A stretch of 64,000 nt of DNA, from positions 32,078 through 96,077 of the forward strand of contig QIAM01000024.1 of NCBI GenBank assembly GCA_003225555.1, written 5' to 3'. Below, piece after piece: positions 52,294 through 60,784 of the stretch. The first letter of the stretch is position 1. Every line of letters begins with the position of its first letter. The notes below the pieces were generated by a model, which searched no databases, had not been told where the DNA came from, and saw only the letters and a program-made list of their open reading frames with translations. The position numbers and the translations under genes are program-made. This stretch comes from Acidobacteriota bacterium (GTDB taxonomy: Bacteria; Acidobacteriota; Terriglobia; Terriglobales; Acidobacteriaceae).

Positions 52294-53802
52294 CTACGGG
52301 AGCGTAAGTCCACCCACCTCATCCTGGGAGACGCCGCTGCGCGTATCCATCCAGGAGGCATAGAGCGAGTTCTTTATCCAGGTATTCCCGGTATAGTCGC
52401 CCATGAAGCCGCCGCCGAAGCCATCGTTATTCGGATCCGACTGCACCGTGGCGATGCTCTTGTTGATGTAGGTTAAGCCGCCATCTCTCGACACGCCCGC
52501 GAATGCCAGATACTTCAAGTTGTTTGGATCACCGCGGCGATCGAGGAAGGTGACGCCTACCAGCCCGCGCGAGCTGACGTTCACCCAGGGGAAGAACTGG
52601 TCGTGGGTGTCGGTGGAGGGTGCGACGGTGTGCTGTGCGCTCCACGTTGTGCCGCCGTCGCTGGAACTGACCACACGTACGCTCATGAACGTTCCGGTCC
52701 AGTGGTAGAACGCGATGTACAAATGTCCGGCGTTTACGCCAGAGCTGTTATCCACGGCGATCACCGGAATGTCGCTGACACGTTCGAACGTGTTCGGCAA
52801 GCATCCATAGTAGGCGCCGCAGCTATCGGGGGCTAGAGTGGCAGTGGTCGCGGTGACAGGCGTGCTCCACGTGACCCCACCATCTGTGGACTTGGAGACC
52901 AGAATGGTGGCGGTGGTGCTGCCGCAATCGCCAGTCGGACCCGTGCCGGGACAAAAGATGTAGCTGACATATACCGTGCCATCCTTCGCCACTGCCAGGT
53001 CAGAGAATTGGTTGACCGCCGGAACACTCGTTTGCGATCCGATTTTGGCGGTCGAGAATGTAGCGCCGTTATCGGTGGAGCGCGAAACCGTGATTTGCGA
53101 TTTGCTGGTGGATGAGAAATCGGTGAGCGAAATATAAATCGTACCGGCATGGGGACTGCTTGTGTTGGTGTCGATTTCCATCCACTCTTTGTCCGTCAAA
53201 CCGCTGAACTGACTGGTGACCGCGGTGTGGGGAGTTGGGAAAGTCACTCCTCCATCGGTGGACTGCGCGATCACAATCTGTCCAGTCGCGCACCCTGAGC
53301 CGCAGTCAATTCCTGTCACGTAAACGTTGTTGTTGAGGTCATAGGCGACGCCCGGGTCACCCGCACCTGATTTGCCGGCAAGGGTCTTCAGGCAGTTCCG
53401 AGTGAACGTGGTTCCGTTATCGCTGGTGGCGAAAAAGCCCTGCAGTGAGGTGCAATTGTAGTCGTTGCCGCCAGTAATCCACTGCGACGAATTGTTGGGA
53501 TTGGAAGCGATCGGATCTTCATTGACCGGATTGGAGCCGCCTTCCGCCGCATCGACGTTAGGTAGAACGCAAGGTGCCGGGCTGCAACTCACCGCCGGTG
53601 TCGCGGCCGATGGCTGAATCCGTGCGGCTGGCAGATGGACTCTGCCCGCGGCAATCGCCCGCGCCATCAACACGCCTCCTGAATGCGGCAGACGCTCCAG
53701 CACCGCCGGACTCTTCTGTGCACCACCGGCCATTACCGCTAGCAGCGTTCCTAGTGTGACAAGAATGGTAAGACAAGCCAATACACGAAATGCTCGTTTC
53801 AA
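52294..53802 (-). CDS. Exported BNR/Asp-box repeat protein (sialidase-like fold)
   Basis: 502 residues from TTG 53802, with AGGAGG 8 bases upstream. Signal peptide (1-28) then a six-bladed propeller pattern: Asp-boxes TSDNGTTF, STDGGVTF, STDNGATF, STDGGVTW, SSDGGTTW and SRDGGLTY. YGCLPNTFERVSDIPVIAVD and DRRGDPNNLKYLAFAG are also typical. Catalytic residues of true sialidases are not clear, so it may be a non-enzymatic binding protein. A TTGACA/TACTGT promoter lies 84 bases upstream and a terminator follows, so it is a single-gene unit. Confidence 0.88.
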   Translation of the reverse strand: MKRAFRVLACLTILVTLGTLLAVMAGGAQKSPAVLERLPHSGGVLMARAIAAGRVHLPAARIQPSAATPAVSCSPAPCVLPNVDAAEGGSNPVNEDPIASNPNNSSQWITGGNDYNCTSLQGFFATSDNGTTFTRNCLKTLAGKSGAGDPGVAYDLNNNVYVTGIDCGSGCATGQIVIAQSTDGGVTFPTPHTAVTSQFSGLTDKEWMEIDTNTSSPHAGTIYISLTDFSSTSKSQITVSRSTDNGATFSTAKIGSQTSVPAVNQFSDLAVAKDGTVYVSYIFCPGTGPTGDCGSTTATILVSKSTDGGVTWSTPVTATTATLAPDSCGAYYGCLPNTFERVSDIPVIAVDNSSGVNAGHLYIAFYHWTGTFMSVRVVSSSDGGTTWSAQHTVAPSTDTHDQFFPWVNVSSRGLVGVTFLDRRGDPNNLKYLAFAGVSRDGGLTYINKSIATVQSDPNNDGFGGGFMGDYTGNTWIKNSLYASWMDTRSGVSQDEVGGLTLP

Positions 53803-54177
53803 AGGTGTCCTCCTGGGCTGGTTCCTTTGGGGGCAGGTTGGCTTCGGCTCGATGAGGGGAAGCTCGAATCCGCCAGAACAAGCGCGGTGCGAACAGTAGT
53901 ACTAGACAAGGTAGTTGTCAACCTGCAGGAATCTGCACACTGCCCGCCAGACGGGCCATTTGAGCGGGTTTTCGAAGCCCGCGGACCCAATTGTAAAAAC
54001 TTTGTTAAATCTTTGAAGGCGAGAGCCGCCGCGCCGCCCGGCCGCCGCACCGCGTCGAGTTGCGCTGGATCAATTGTTTGCTTCATCCGCTGCTCCCGAC
54101 ATTGTTTTGGCGGAACTGCCCGGCTATGGCGGGGAGGGCTTTGCGGATTTGCTCGCGGACTTGTTTTCGGACTTCGG
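53803..54177. other. Leader and gap between BNR gene and Cys/His gene
   Basis: 375 bases. The left part is the leader and promoter of the BNR gene (TTGACA/TACTGT). No other gene is supported; several C-rich and G-rich stretches are present and a poly-C run near 54205 belongs to the next gene. Confidence 0.4.
53893..53921 (-). promoter_or_regulatory. Sigma-70 type promoter of the BNR gene
   Basis: On the minus strand TTGACA (53916-53921) and TACTGT (53893-53898) are 17 bases apart. The predicted start is about 80 bases before the TTG start codon. Confidence 0.6.
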
Positions 54178-55065
54178 TCAGGTTGACTTCTCTGGTTGTG
54201 ACACGGGCGGGGGGGACGCTTGCGCGTGGGTGGTGCGGTTGGGGGGATTATGGCGCGTCCGGCGGGGGTGATGGCGGGAGTGTTCTTGGTGCTGGCAGCC
54301 TGGGCGTCCTTGTTGGCCGCAGTGGTGGTGGGGGATGGTGTAAGGTCCCCTTCGGCGCGCTTCGCTTGCTTCTGGGCAGGCTCTCCCCTTCGCGTTGCTC
54401 AGGGTCGGGATGACATCACGCTCGGGAATGCTGCTGCTCGGGATGACATCGGCCTTGGGTGGGTCGAGCTCGTAGCGGCGGATCATGGCGGCGGTTTCGG
54501 CGGCGCGCTGGCGGGAGGCTTCGCGTTCGCGGGCGCCTTCCTCCATGAGGCGTTGGGCTTCGGCGTCGGCCGATTGTTCGCGTTCGGCTTTCTTCCGGGC
54601 TTTGCGGCGGGACTCCTCGAGGGCTTCGGCGCGCAGAGTTTCTTCGTCTTCTTCCTCGGTGGTGAAGTCGGAGTCTTCCCAGATGTGGGCGCCTAGGGGC
54701 GTTTCGCGGACGGCGGCGGGATCGAGGATCACGTTGTGCATGCGGGGTTCGAAGGTGGTGCGTGCGAGGTTGAGGGTGGCGGTCTGGAGGGCGTAGAGGA
54801 GGAGGCCGGCGATCTTGCCGTCGATCTGTCCGGCGACGAGGAGGCGCATGATCTGCAACAGGGAGACCTGGATGGAGTTGGCGTCCTCGAGGACCGGCAG
54901 CTCGACGATGGCGGGACGGCGGCGGGCGCGGTCGACATTGAGCTGAATGCGCTCCTCGTGGTGGCGTTTGTGGAAGTAGCAGAAGCGGTTGCGGCGGAGG
55001 GCGGGGCATTCGCACTGGGTACCGTTGACCTTGATGTGCTGGCAGCGATTTGGGAAAGAAGCCAT
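54178..55065 (-). CDS. Hypothetical protein with an N-terminal Cys/His cluster
   Basis: 295 residues from ATG 55065, with GGAGGT 6 bases upstream. The start reads NRCQHIKVNGTQCECPALRR, then NRFCYFHKRHHEERI, a Cys/His arrangement that may bind zinc. The middle is helical (VLEDANSIQVSLLQIMRLLV, IDGKIAGLLLYALQTATLNL), then an acidic and a basic coiled coil (DSDFTTEEEDEETLRA, RRKARKKAEREQSADAE). Residues 214-241 are the translation of a family C repeat (VIPTLSNAKGRACPEASEAR). The tail is low-complexity His/Arg/Pro. I recall similar acidobacterial proteins but no known function. Confidence 0.72.
   Translation of the reverse strand: MASFPNRCQHIKVNGTQCECPALRRNRFCYFHKRHHEERIQLNVDRARRRPAIVELPVLEDANSIQVSLLQIMRLLVAGQIDGKIAGLLLYALQTATLNLARTTFEPRMHNVILDPAAVRETPLGAHIWEDSDFTTEEEDEETLRAEALEESRRKARKKAEREQSADAEAQRLMEEGAREREASRQRAAETAAMIRRYELDPPKADVIPSSSIPERDVIPTLSNAKGRACPEASEARRRGPYTIPHHHCGQQGRPGCQHQEHSRHHPRRTRHNPPNRTTHAQASPPPVSQPEKST
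54345..54425 (+). repeat. Family C copy inside the Cys/His gene
   Basis: Contains CCCTTCGGCGCGCTTCGC, CAGGCTCTCCCCTTCGCG, TTGCTCAGG and GGGATGACATC, the family C motifs. Read in frame on the minus strand without a stop. Confidence 0.6.
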
Positions 55066-55453
55066 GGTGGTACCTCCGGGAGCTAGCTTTTAGCTCTTGG
55101 CTTTTGGCCTTTAGCTGACTGCGAAACCTTGCCATCCCTCCCCCTGAACTAATAGAATCATGGGTTTGGCGGGAATTTATTGATTTGATCCTAGAGCTGC
55201 AATAGGTTAGGGGCAAAATCTTGAGCCCCAACGGGTTAAGGGAGTTCAAAGGCATGTTGCTTTGGGCTATGTGTTCAGTATTGGATATTGCGGAAAGATG
55301 AGTCAAGGTTGGATGAACAGGAAGGTGTGGAAATCGTCGAAAATGGCAGAGTGGCGATGGAGGGGACATCCCCACCCTCGGCGGTTTTGGGAGGGTGCGT
55401 TCCACGGACGCGTACAGAAAGCGGACAAGAGGCCACGGTATCCGCCAAAATCT

Positions 55454-55496
55454 CCACCCTGTCGCAAAGAGCGCGACAAGGGTGGGGCACCCTCAA
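55454..55496 (-). repeat. Family B copy 5
   Basis: CCACCCTGTCGC, loop AAAGAGC, GCGACAAGGGTGG and GGCACCC. Stem sequence changed from other copies but pairing kept. Confidence 0.75.
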
Positions 55497-55594
55497 TTTT
55501 TTTAGGGTGGTTGGTTAAATCGCAGCGGGAAAGGGAACAACGTGTTGAAAGATCATAGCCAGCCCGCCCGAGTATTTGAGCACAGTGAGGAGAT

Positions 55595-55636
55595 CCCATG
55601 TCTCGCGAAGGAGGCGAGACATGGGGCACCCGGCTA
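55595..55636 (+). repeat. Family B copy 6
   Basis: A perfect 12-bp stem, CCCATGTCTCGC and GCGAGACATGGG, around the 7-base loop GAAGGAG, then GCACCC. Confidence 0.8.
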
Positions 55637-55749
55637 CCTGGGCCGTTGACGGTCGACACGATAAGGATCATCATGTTGGCGCCCGGCCGGTGTCGGTTTG
55701 TGGCGACCTTGCCCGCCTGCACCCAATTGATCCTTCCTTGGAGGTCACC

Positions 55750-56835
55750 ATGGCTGTCCCAGTTCAACCAATTCTGGTCGACGAGGCGAAACAGGGAGCT
55801 TTTATCCAGAAAATACTCGATGACACAAGCGGCACCATGACTACGCTTTTGGCGATCCTTGGTGACCGGCTTGGGCTTTTCAAAGACCTTGCCGCCCACG
55901 GGCCATCAACTACGACCGAGCTTGCCAACCGCACTGGCATCCAGGAACGCTATGCGCGCGAATGGCTGGGCGGGATGGTCACTGCTGGATATTTGGAGTA
56001 CCACCCTGAGACCGGACGCTTCGTGCTTCCGCCCGAGCATTGGGAGGCGCTGGCGCACGAATCAGGTCCGTTCTTTTTCGGTGGCGTGCACCAGATGCAA
56101 GGTGCGCTCGCCCAAGTGTTGGATCAGGTTGCGGAAGCTTTCCGCAAAGGTGGAGGAGTGAAGCAGGCACAATATCCGCCGGTATTCTGGGACGGATTGG
56201 AACGCTTCACTGCTGGTTGGTTTGAAAATCTGCTGATCCAGCAGTGGCTTCCCGCTATGCCGGATGTTGAAGCCAAACTGCGCGCAGGCGGTCTCGTGGC
56301 GGACATAGGCTGCGGCCGCGGCCGCGCGCTGGTAAAGCTGGCGCAGTCGTTCCCGAAATCAAGTTGCATCGGTTATGACGTTTACCCGCCGACTGTGCAG
56401 CAGGCCGAAGGGAATGCGCGCGCCGCCGGCGTTGGGGACCGGGTCCGCTTCGAGGCACGTGATGTCGCTGGCCAGGGACTTCCGCAAGAGTTCGATATCG
56501 TTTGCACGTTTGACGTGGTGCACGATGCCGCCGATCCGCAGGGTCTATTGCGCTCCATTCGGCAGGGGCTGAAGCCGGATGGCATCTACATCTGTCTGGA
56601 CATTAACTGCTCCGACAAGCTGGAAGAAAATATTGGCCCGTTGGGCGCTTTGTTCCACGGTTTCAGCGTCCTGTACTGCATGACGACGTCACTGTCTCAG
56701 GGTGGCGTGGGGTTGGGCACAGTTGGATTCCATGAATTGAATGTCCGCAAAATGTCAGAGGAGGCGGGCTTTAGCCGGGTGCGTCGCCTGCCGCTGGAAA
56801 ATCCATTTAACAATGTGTACGAGATAAGGCCATAA
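55750..56835 (+). CDS. SAM-dependent methyltransferase with N-terminal winged-helix
   Basis: 361 residues from ATG 55750 with GGAGGT upstream; longer frames run through repeats. Winged-helix dimer domain (GDRLGLFKDLAAHGPSTTTE, LANRTGIQERYAREWLGGMV) then a class I methyltransferase: motif I GLVADIGCGRGRALVKLAQ, VRFEARDVAGQGLPQEFDIV and the later DVVHDAADPQGLLRSIRQGL. It resembles O-methyltransferase/UbiE-type enzymes acting on small molecules. The substrate is unknown. It has no partner on the same strand before the RHH gene. Confidence 0.86.
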   Translation: MAVPVQPILVDEAKQGAFIQKILDDTSGTMTTLLAILGDRLGLFKDLAAHGPSTTTELANRTGIQERYAREWLGGMVTAGYLEYHPETGRFVLPPEHWEALAHESGPFFFGGVHQMQGALAQVLDQVAEAFRKGGGVKQAQYPPVFWDGLERFTAGWFENLLIQQWLPAMPDVEAKLRAGGLVADIGCGRGRALVKLAQSFPKSSCIGYDVYPPTVQQAEGNARAAGVGDRVRFEARDVAGQGLPQEFDIVCTFDVVHDAADPQGLLRSIRQGLKPDGIYICLDINCSDKLEENIGPLGALFHGFSVLYCMTTSLSQGGVGLGTVGFHELNVRKMSEEAGFSRVRRLPLENPFNNVYEIRP

Positions 56836-56857
56836 CTGTTTTCTCCCCACCAGATGC

Positions 56858-56875
56858 ACCAAATTGGTGTATACT
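56858..56875 (+). promoter_or_regulatory. Possible operator and -10 box of the RHH gene
   Basis: CACCAAATTGGTG is a near-perfect palindrome, followed by TATACT (56870-56875). The start codon is only 10 bases after it, so the transcript may be leaderless. A third ACTGGTG half-site follows. An autoregulating RHH antitoxin-type site is plausible. Confidence 0.45.
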
Positions 56876-56884
56876 GGTGCAGCC

Positions 56885-57166
56885 ATGCCAACACCCAAGC
56901 GAGCGCGAAAACAACCAGCCACAAGGCACGTCCGCCGAAGCGTCACTTTGCCTCCAAGAATTGCGAAACAGGTCGAGACCCTGGCCCGGCAGCACGATCT
57001 CAGCGATAACCGTGTTCTGGTGGAACTCATCGAGCAGGGAATCGAGGCCCGTCAGCAAAAGGAAAAGGCATTCTTCCAGTTGGCCGAGCGCTTTCGATCA
57101 GCCAGTGATCCCGAGCAGGTGAAGCAATTAGGCGATGCCCTTGGCCGCTTCGTTTTCGGTGAATGA
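56885..57166 (+). CDS. Ribbon-helix-helix (antitoxin-like) DNA-binding protein
   Basis: 93 residues from ATG 56885 (a GTG at 56864 is in frame). TRHVRRSVTLPPRIAKQVET and LARQHDLSDNRVLVELIEQG form the RHH strand-helix-helix, followed by a helical tail (KEKAFFQLAERFRSASDPEQ). Such proteins act as dimeric repressors, often antitoxins. It is followed, 15 bases later, by an 81-residue protein of unknown family, so the pair has the layout of a toxin-antitoxin unit. The palindrome just upstream is a likely operator. Confidence 0.82.
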   Translation: MPTPKRARKQPATRHVRRSVTLPPRIAKQVETLARQHDLSDNRVLVELIEQGIEARQQKEKAFFQLAERFRSASDPEQVKQLGDALGRFVFGE

Positions 57167-57181
57167 CAAACTTGGTGAGGA

Positions 57182-57427
57182 ATGCCCCAGATTGAAGCCT
57201 GGTCTCGCCTTCCTGCTGCCCTTCGTGGACACCTAGTCGAGCGCATGCACGACCGCCACATTGGTCTCGAAGACTTGAACCGCTTGCGGGTCTGGATGGA
57301 GACAAAGCCAGACGTTCCGGAAGCACCGTGGTTCAAAGACGTCGGATCATTCAAGCTGTGCGGCGAAGGCAAATATCCAAAGACGTTCCTTCTTCCCGGC
57401 CAAGCGGCTCGCGGTGGAGAGCTCTAG
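57182..57427 (+). CDS. Small protein of unknown function, partner of the RHH gene
   Basis: 81 residues from ATG 57182. It reads PQIEAWSRLPAALRGHLVER, MHDRHIGLEDLNRLRVWMET, PDVPEAPWFKDVGSFKLCGE and YPKTFLLPGQAARGGEL. It is soluble, helical then beta. The end GSFKLCGEGKYPKTFLLPGQ looks conserved (I recall similar ends but no annotation). It does not resemble PIN, RelE or MazF toxins. Function unknown; the neighbour suggests a regulatory or toxin role. Confidence 0.6.
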   Translation: MPQIEAWSRLPAALRGHLVERMHDRHIGLEDLNRLRVWMETKPDVPEAPWFKDVGSFKLCGEGKYPKTFLLPGQAARGGEL

Positions 57428-57549
57428 CTCACTCGCCGCCCGACGTCGGAGGTCCGATGCCCGACGCCGACTTTACCCCCGCAAGTCCCCGTGATACTCT
57501 GTAAACGTCACAACGACAATCGATTAAAAGACAGGAGTGCACCAGGTTA

Positions 57550-57816
57550 GTGCTAGCCAGAGAGCAAAAGAAATCCCTCATTGACCAGTACGGTACGCAT
57601 ATTACGGACACCGGGAGCCCGGAGGTCCAGATCGCGTTGATCAGCGAACGGATTGGGCAATTGACGGAGCACTTCAAGACGCACCAGAAAGACCACGGCT
57701 CGCGCCGCGGCCTTCTCATGCTGGTCAGCAAGCGGCGTCGCTTGCTGAATTACCTGAAGAAATACGATTCCGAGCGCTACAAGACCGTCATCGGCAAACT
57801 CGGCATCCGCAAGTAG
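57550..57816 (+). CDS. rpsO: 30S ribosomal protein S15
   Basis: 88 residues from GTG 57550, starting [20 protein letters not shown] after the initiator Met. Characteristic parts are [20 protein letters not shown] and [21 protein letters not shown]15 binds 16S rRNA and helps assemble the 30S platform. The SD (AGGAG) is 13 bases away. pnp follows 393 bases later, the classic rpsO-pnp order. A weak TTTACC (57472) and TACTCT (57495) pair may be the promoter. Confidence 0.97.
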   Translation: MLAREQKKSLIDQYGTHITDTGSPEVQIALISERIGQLTEHFKTHQKDHGSRRGLLMLVSKRRRLLNYLKKYDSERYKTVIGKLGIRK

Positions 57817-58209
57817 CTACTTGTCCCGGGTCGTCCATCTTCGCGCCGAAGCGCCATGAAGGAAGATGGAAGGCGGATCGAATCGCCAAGCGCATGTCCG
57901 CCCACGCTCCGGGTATTTCTGAGACACCGTCAGCAACGGTCCAGCATTGAGGAACTTTCCATCCGTGCATCTTTTAGAGCAACCCTCGTCCCTCCCTTCC
58001 CGGGAGGGCCAGAACGGGAATGGCACGACTTCGAGTCGAGCCGTTCACGGCGTCGAGCATTGGGGCCATCATCCCCGAGGGCCAATGTCTCCCTTATCAC
58101 ATCTCTGTCGCGCACAAGCCTGGGCCAGGAACATAGCCCATAGCCCATCAGCCAGTGAGCTGAGAGCTGATAGCTGACAGCTGAGAGCTGTCTCCCAAAG
58201 GACTGAATC
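57817..58209. other. rpsO-pnp intergenic region
   Basis: 393 bases with no gene. The last part holds tandem AGCTGA-type repeats (GCTGAGAGCTGATAGCTGAC then AGCTGAGAGCTG) just before the AAGGACTGA ribosome site of pnp. No clear RNase III-type hairpin was recognised, though one is typical of this spacer in other bacteria. Confidence 0.45.
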
Positions 58210-60657
58210 ATGAAACCAGAAGCAACTAGCATTACAGTCGACCTCGCCGGCGGCAAACAACTCACCTTCGAAACTGGAAAATTAGCCAAGCAGGCGCATG
58301 GATCGGCGGTTGTCCGCCTCCATGACAATGTGGTGCTGGCTACGGCCACCGCCAATCCCGATCCGCGCGAGGGCATCGACTTCTTCCCGCTCACCGTCGA
58401 CTATCGCGAATATACCTACGCCGGCGGACGCATCCCCGGCGGCTTCATCAAGCGCGAAGGACGTCCCAGCGAGCGCGAAATTCTTACCAGCCGGCAGATT
58501 GATCGTCCGGTGCGGCCGCTGTTTCCCGAAGGCTTCAGGTGCGAGACCCAAGTCATTGCCTTCGTGCTCTCAGCTGACACTGATAACGACCCCGACGTGA
58601 TGGGCATCAACGGCGCATCGTGTGCGCTGACGCTTTCCGATATTCCGTTCATGGGACCGATCGGGGCGGTGCGGGTTGGCTTGGTCAATGGACAGTTCAT
58701 CGTCAATCCCACTTACACCGAGATGCGCGACAGCTTGCTGAACATCATGGTGGTCGGCACCGCCGAAGGTATCGTGATGATCGAGTCGGGCGCGAAGGAA
58801 GTGAAAGAAGAGACCGTCGTTGACGCCATCGAGTTCGGCCACACCGAGGTCAAGAAGATCTGCGCTGCCATCAACGAGCTGCGCGCGAAAGTAGGCAAAC
58901 CCAAGCGCGCCGTTGAACCCGTGCAATTCGACGAGGCTTACTACAATGATCTCCAGAAGCGCATCGGCGCTGACCTCGCCGACCGCGTCGACACGCAGAA
59001 GCATCCCAAGGCGGAAAGCTACACGCTGGTTAAAGATCTGAAGAAGCAACTGCTCGCGGCGATTCCAGAAGACGACGACGACGCGCAGCTAAAACTCAAG
59101 CACTACTTCGAAACGCTGCGCGAGCGCATCTTCCGCGAGCAGGTCATCAATCAGAAGCATCGCCCGGACGGCCGCGCCTTCGACGAAATTCGCCCCATCT
59201 GGATCGAAGTAGGAGTCCTGCCCAGAACCCACGGCAGCGCCATCTTCACCCGCGGCGAAACCCAGGCACTGGTCACGACCACTCTCGGCACCAGCGACGA
59301 CATGCAGCGCATCGAGGCCTTCGAAGGCGAAGCCAAAAAGCGCTTCCTCTTGCATTACAACTTCCCTCCGTTTTCGGTGGGGGAGGTGGCGTTTCTGCGG
59401 GGGGCGGGACGACGGGAGATTGGGCACGGGGCTTTGGCGGAGCGGGCGATTTCGGCGGTGTTGCCGGCGGAAGAGCAGTGGCCTTACGCGATGCGCGTGG
59501 TTTCGGACATTCTGGAGTCGAACGGGTCGTCTTCGATGGCTACGGTTTGCGGAGCTTCGCTTTCGCTGATGGATGCTGGCGTTCCGCTGAAGGCTCCTGT
59601 TGCCGGTGTCGCGATGGGGTTGGTGAAGGAAGGGAATGACTACGCCATCCTGACCGACATTGCGGGCGCGGAAGATCACTACGGCGACATGGACTTTAAA
59701 GTTGCCGGAACTCGCGATGGGATTACCGCGCTGCAGATGGACATCAAAGTTGCGGGCATCACGGCGCAGATCATGCGGGAAGCGCTGGCTCAGGCGCAGC
59801 GTGGACGGCTGCATATTCTTGGCAAGATGGAGGAAGTGATTGCCAAGGAGCGGGAGAAGATCTCGCAGTATGCTCCGCGCTTCTATACGGTACAGATTCC
59901 TGTCGACAAGATTCGCGATCTGATCGGGCCGGGCGGCAAGATGATTCGCAGCATTGTGGATCAGACTGGCGTGAAGATCGACGTGGAAGATTCGGGAATC
60001 GTGAAGGTTGCTTCTAGCGATGAGGCTTCGGCGGCTAAGGCGCTGCAGATTATTGGTGACCTGACGGCGACTGCGGAAGTTGGGAAGACTTATCTTGGCA
60101 AGGTGACGCGGCTGGCGGATTTCGGGGCGTTCGTCGAGATCATTCCCGGGACCGATGGGTTGCTGCACATCAGTGAAGTGGCGGAGCATCGCATCGGCGA
60201 TATCCGCGATGAGCTGAAGGAAGGCGATCAAGTGCTGGTGAAAGTGCTGGCGGTGGAAGGCAACCGCATCCGGCTGTCGCGCAAGGCGATTCTGAAAGAG
60301 CAGCGCGCGAAGATGGGTGGGGGAAGTGGAGATGCGGGTGGGGGAAGCGGCGATGTATCCCCTGTTCCAGAGGGCGAGGGTGCGCCAGCGGGAGCGTTTG
60401 TGATTGAAGGCGGAGGCGATTTTCCGGATGAGCCCTCGAACGAGCCCAATTTCAATCGCGAGGGTGCACCGTACGCTGGGGGGAATGATCGTCCTCGTGG
60501 GGACCGTCCGCATGGAGGAGATCGCGGCGGTCGAGGAGGGCGTCCTGGCGGCGGTGGTGGACGCGGGCGCGGTGGACGCGGACGTAGCGGCGGGGGTGGC
60601 GGCGGCCGCGGGCGTGGGGGTCCGGGTGGCGGCCACGGCGGCGGCGGGCGGCACTGA
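58210..60657 (+). CDS. pnp: Polyribonucleotide nucleotidyltransferase with a long RGG/Gly tail
   Basis: 815 residues, about 110 longer than usual. Two RNase PH domains (1-220 and 315-545), linked by an all-alpha part, with FTRGETQALVTTTLGTS and HYNFPPFSVGEVAFLRGAGR (phosphate loop). KH domain: IRDLIGPGGKMIRSIVDQTG (about 575). S1 domain: VGKTYLGKVTRLADFGAFVE (624-700). Residues 701-815 are Gly/Arg/Asp-rich with RGG boxes (GGDRGGRGGRPGGG, GRGRGGRGRSGGG). PNPase degrades RNA 3' to 5' with phosphate. The tail may bind RNA. Codon choice changes near 59360 (C-ending to G-ending codons). Confidence 0.97.
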   Translation: MKPEATSITVDLAGGKQLTFETGKLAKQAHGSAVVRLHDNVVLATATANPDPREGIDFFPLTVDYREYTYAGGRIPGGFIKREGRPSEREILTSRQIDRPVRPLFPEGFRCETQVIAFVLSADTDNDPDVMGINGASCALTLSDIPFMGPIGAVRVGLVNGQFIVNPTYTEMRDSLLNIMVVGTAEGIVMIESGAKEVKEETVVDAIEFGHTEVKKICAAINELRAKVGKPKRAVEPVQFDEAYYNDLQKRIGADLADRVDTQKHPKAESYTLVKDLKKQLLAAIPEDDDDAQLKLKHYFETLRERIFREQVINQKHRPDGRAFDEIRPIWIEVGVLPRTHGSAIFTRGETQALVTTTLGTSDDMQRIEAFEGEAKKRFLLHYNFPPFSVGEVAFLRGAGRREIGHGALAERAISAVLPAEEQWPYAMRVVSDILESNGSSSMATVCGASLSLMDAGVPLKAPVAGVAMGLVKEGNDYAILTDIAGAEDHYGDMDFKVAGTRDGITALQMDIKVAGITAQIMREALAQAQRGRLHILGKMEEVIAKEREKISQYAPRFYTVQIPVDKIRDLIGPGGKMIRSIVDQTGVKIDVEDSGIVKVASSDEASAAKALQIIGDLTATAEVGKTYLGKVTRLADFGAFVEIIPGTDGLLHISEVAEHRIGDIRDELKEGDQVLVKVLAVEGNRIRLSRKAILKEQRAKMGGGSGDAGGGSGDVSPVPEGEGAPAGAFVIEGGGDFPDEPSNEPNFNREGAPYAGGNDRPRGDRPHGGDRGGRGGRPGGGGGRGRGGRGRSGGGGGGRGRGGPGGGHGGGGRH

Positions 60658-60708
60658 TTCGCATGGGCAGGATTCGCCGCTGAACGGGATGGATCAAGAA
60701 ACAAGAAA

Positions 60709-60735
60709 GGCCGCGACTCAGGTTGCGGTCTTTTT
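60709..60735 (+). terminator. Intrinsic terminator of pnp
   Basis: GGCCGCGAC and GTTGCGGTC form a 9-bp stem with two G-T pairs around TCAG, then five T residues. It begins 51 bases after the stop codon. Confidence 0.9.
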
Positions 60736-60784
60736 CACTTAGGCGCGCCCGCATTTGTGGTTGTAGCGGACCTCAAAGCACCGG

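Larger units (their letters stand above)
55066..55749. other. Repeat-rich gap before the methyltransferase gene
   Basis: 684 bases with no convincing gene. It holds TTTTAGCTCTTGGCTTTTGG-like tracts at 55085, family B copies at 55454-55496 and 55595-55636, and another GC hairpin near 55365-55395 (CCACCCTCGGCGGTTTTGGG then AGGGTG). The frames here are shadows of these repeats. Confidence 0.55.

Noticed and set aside
55262..55558. Small plus-strand frames in the gap before the methyltransferase
   Set aside because: They are translations of family B and GC palindromes with no ribosome site.
59089..60654. 521-codon minus-strand frame opposite pnp
   Set aside because: Antisense shadow; pnp domains on the plus strand are unambiguous.
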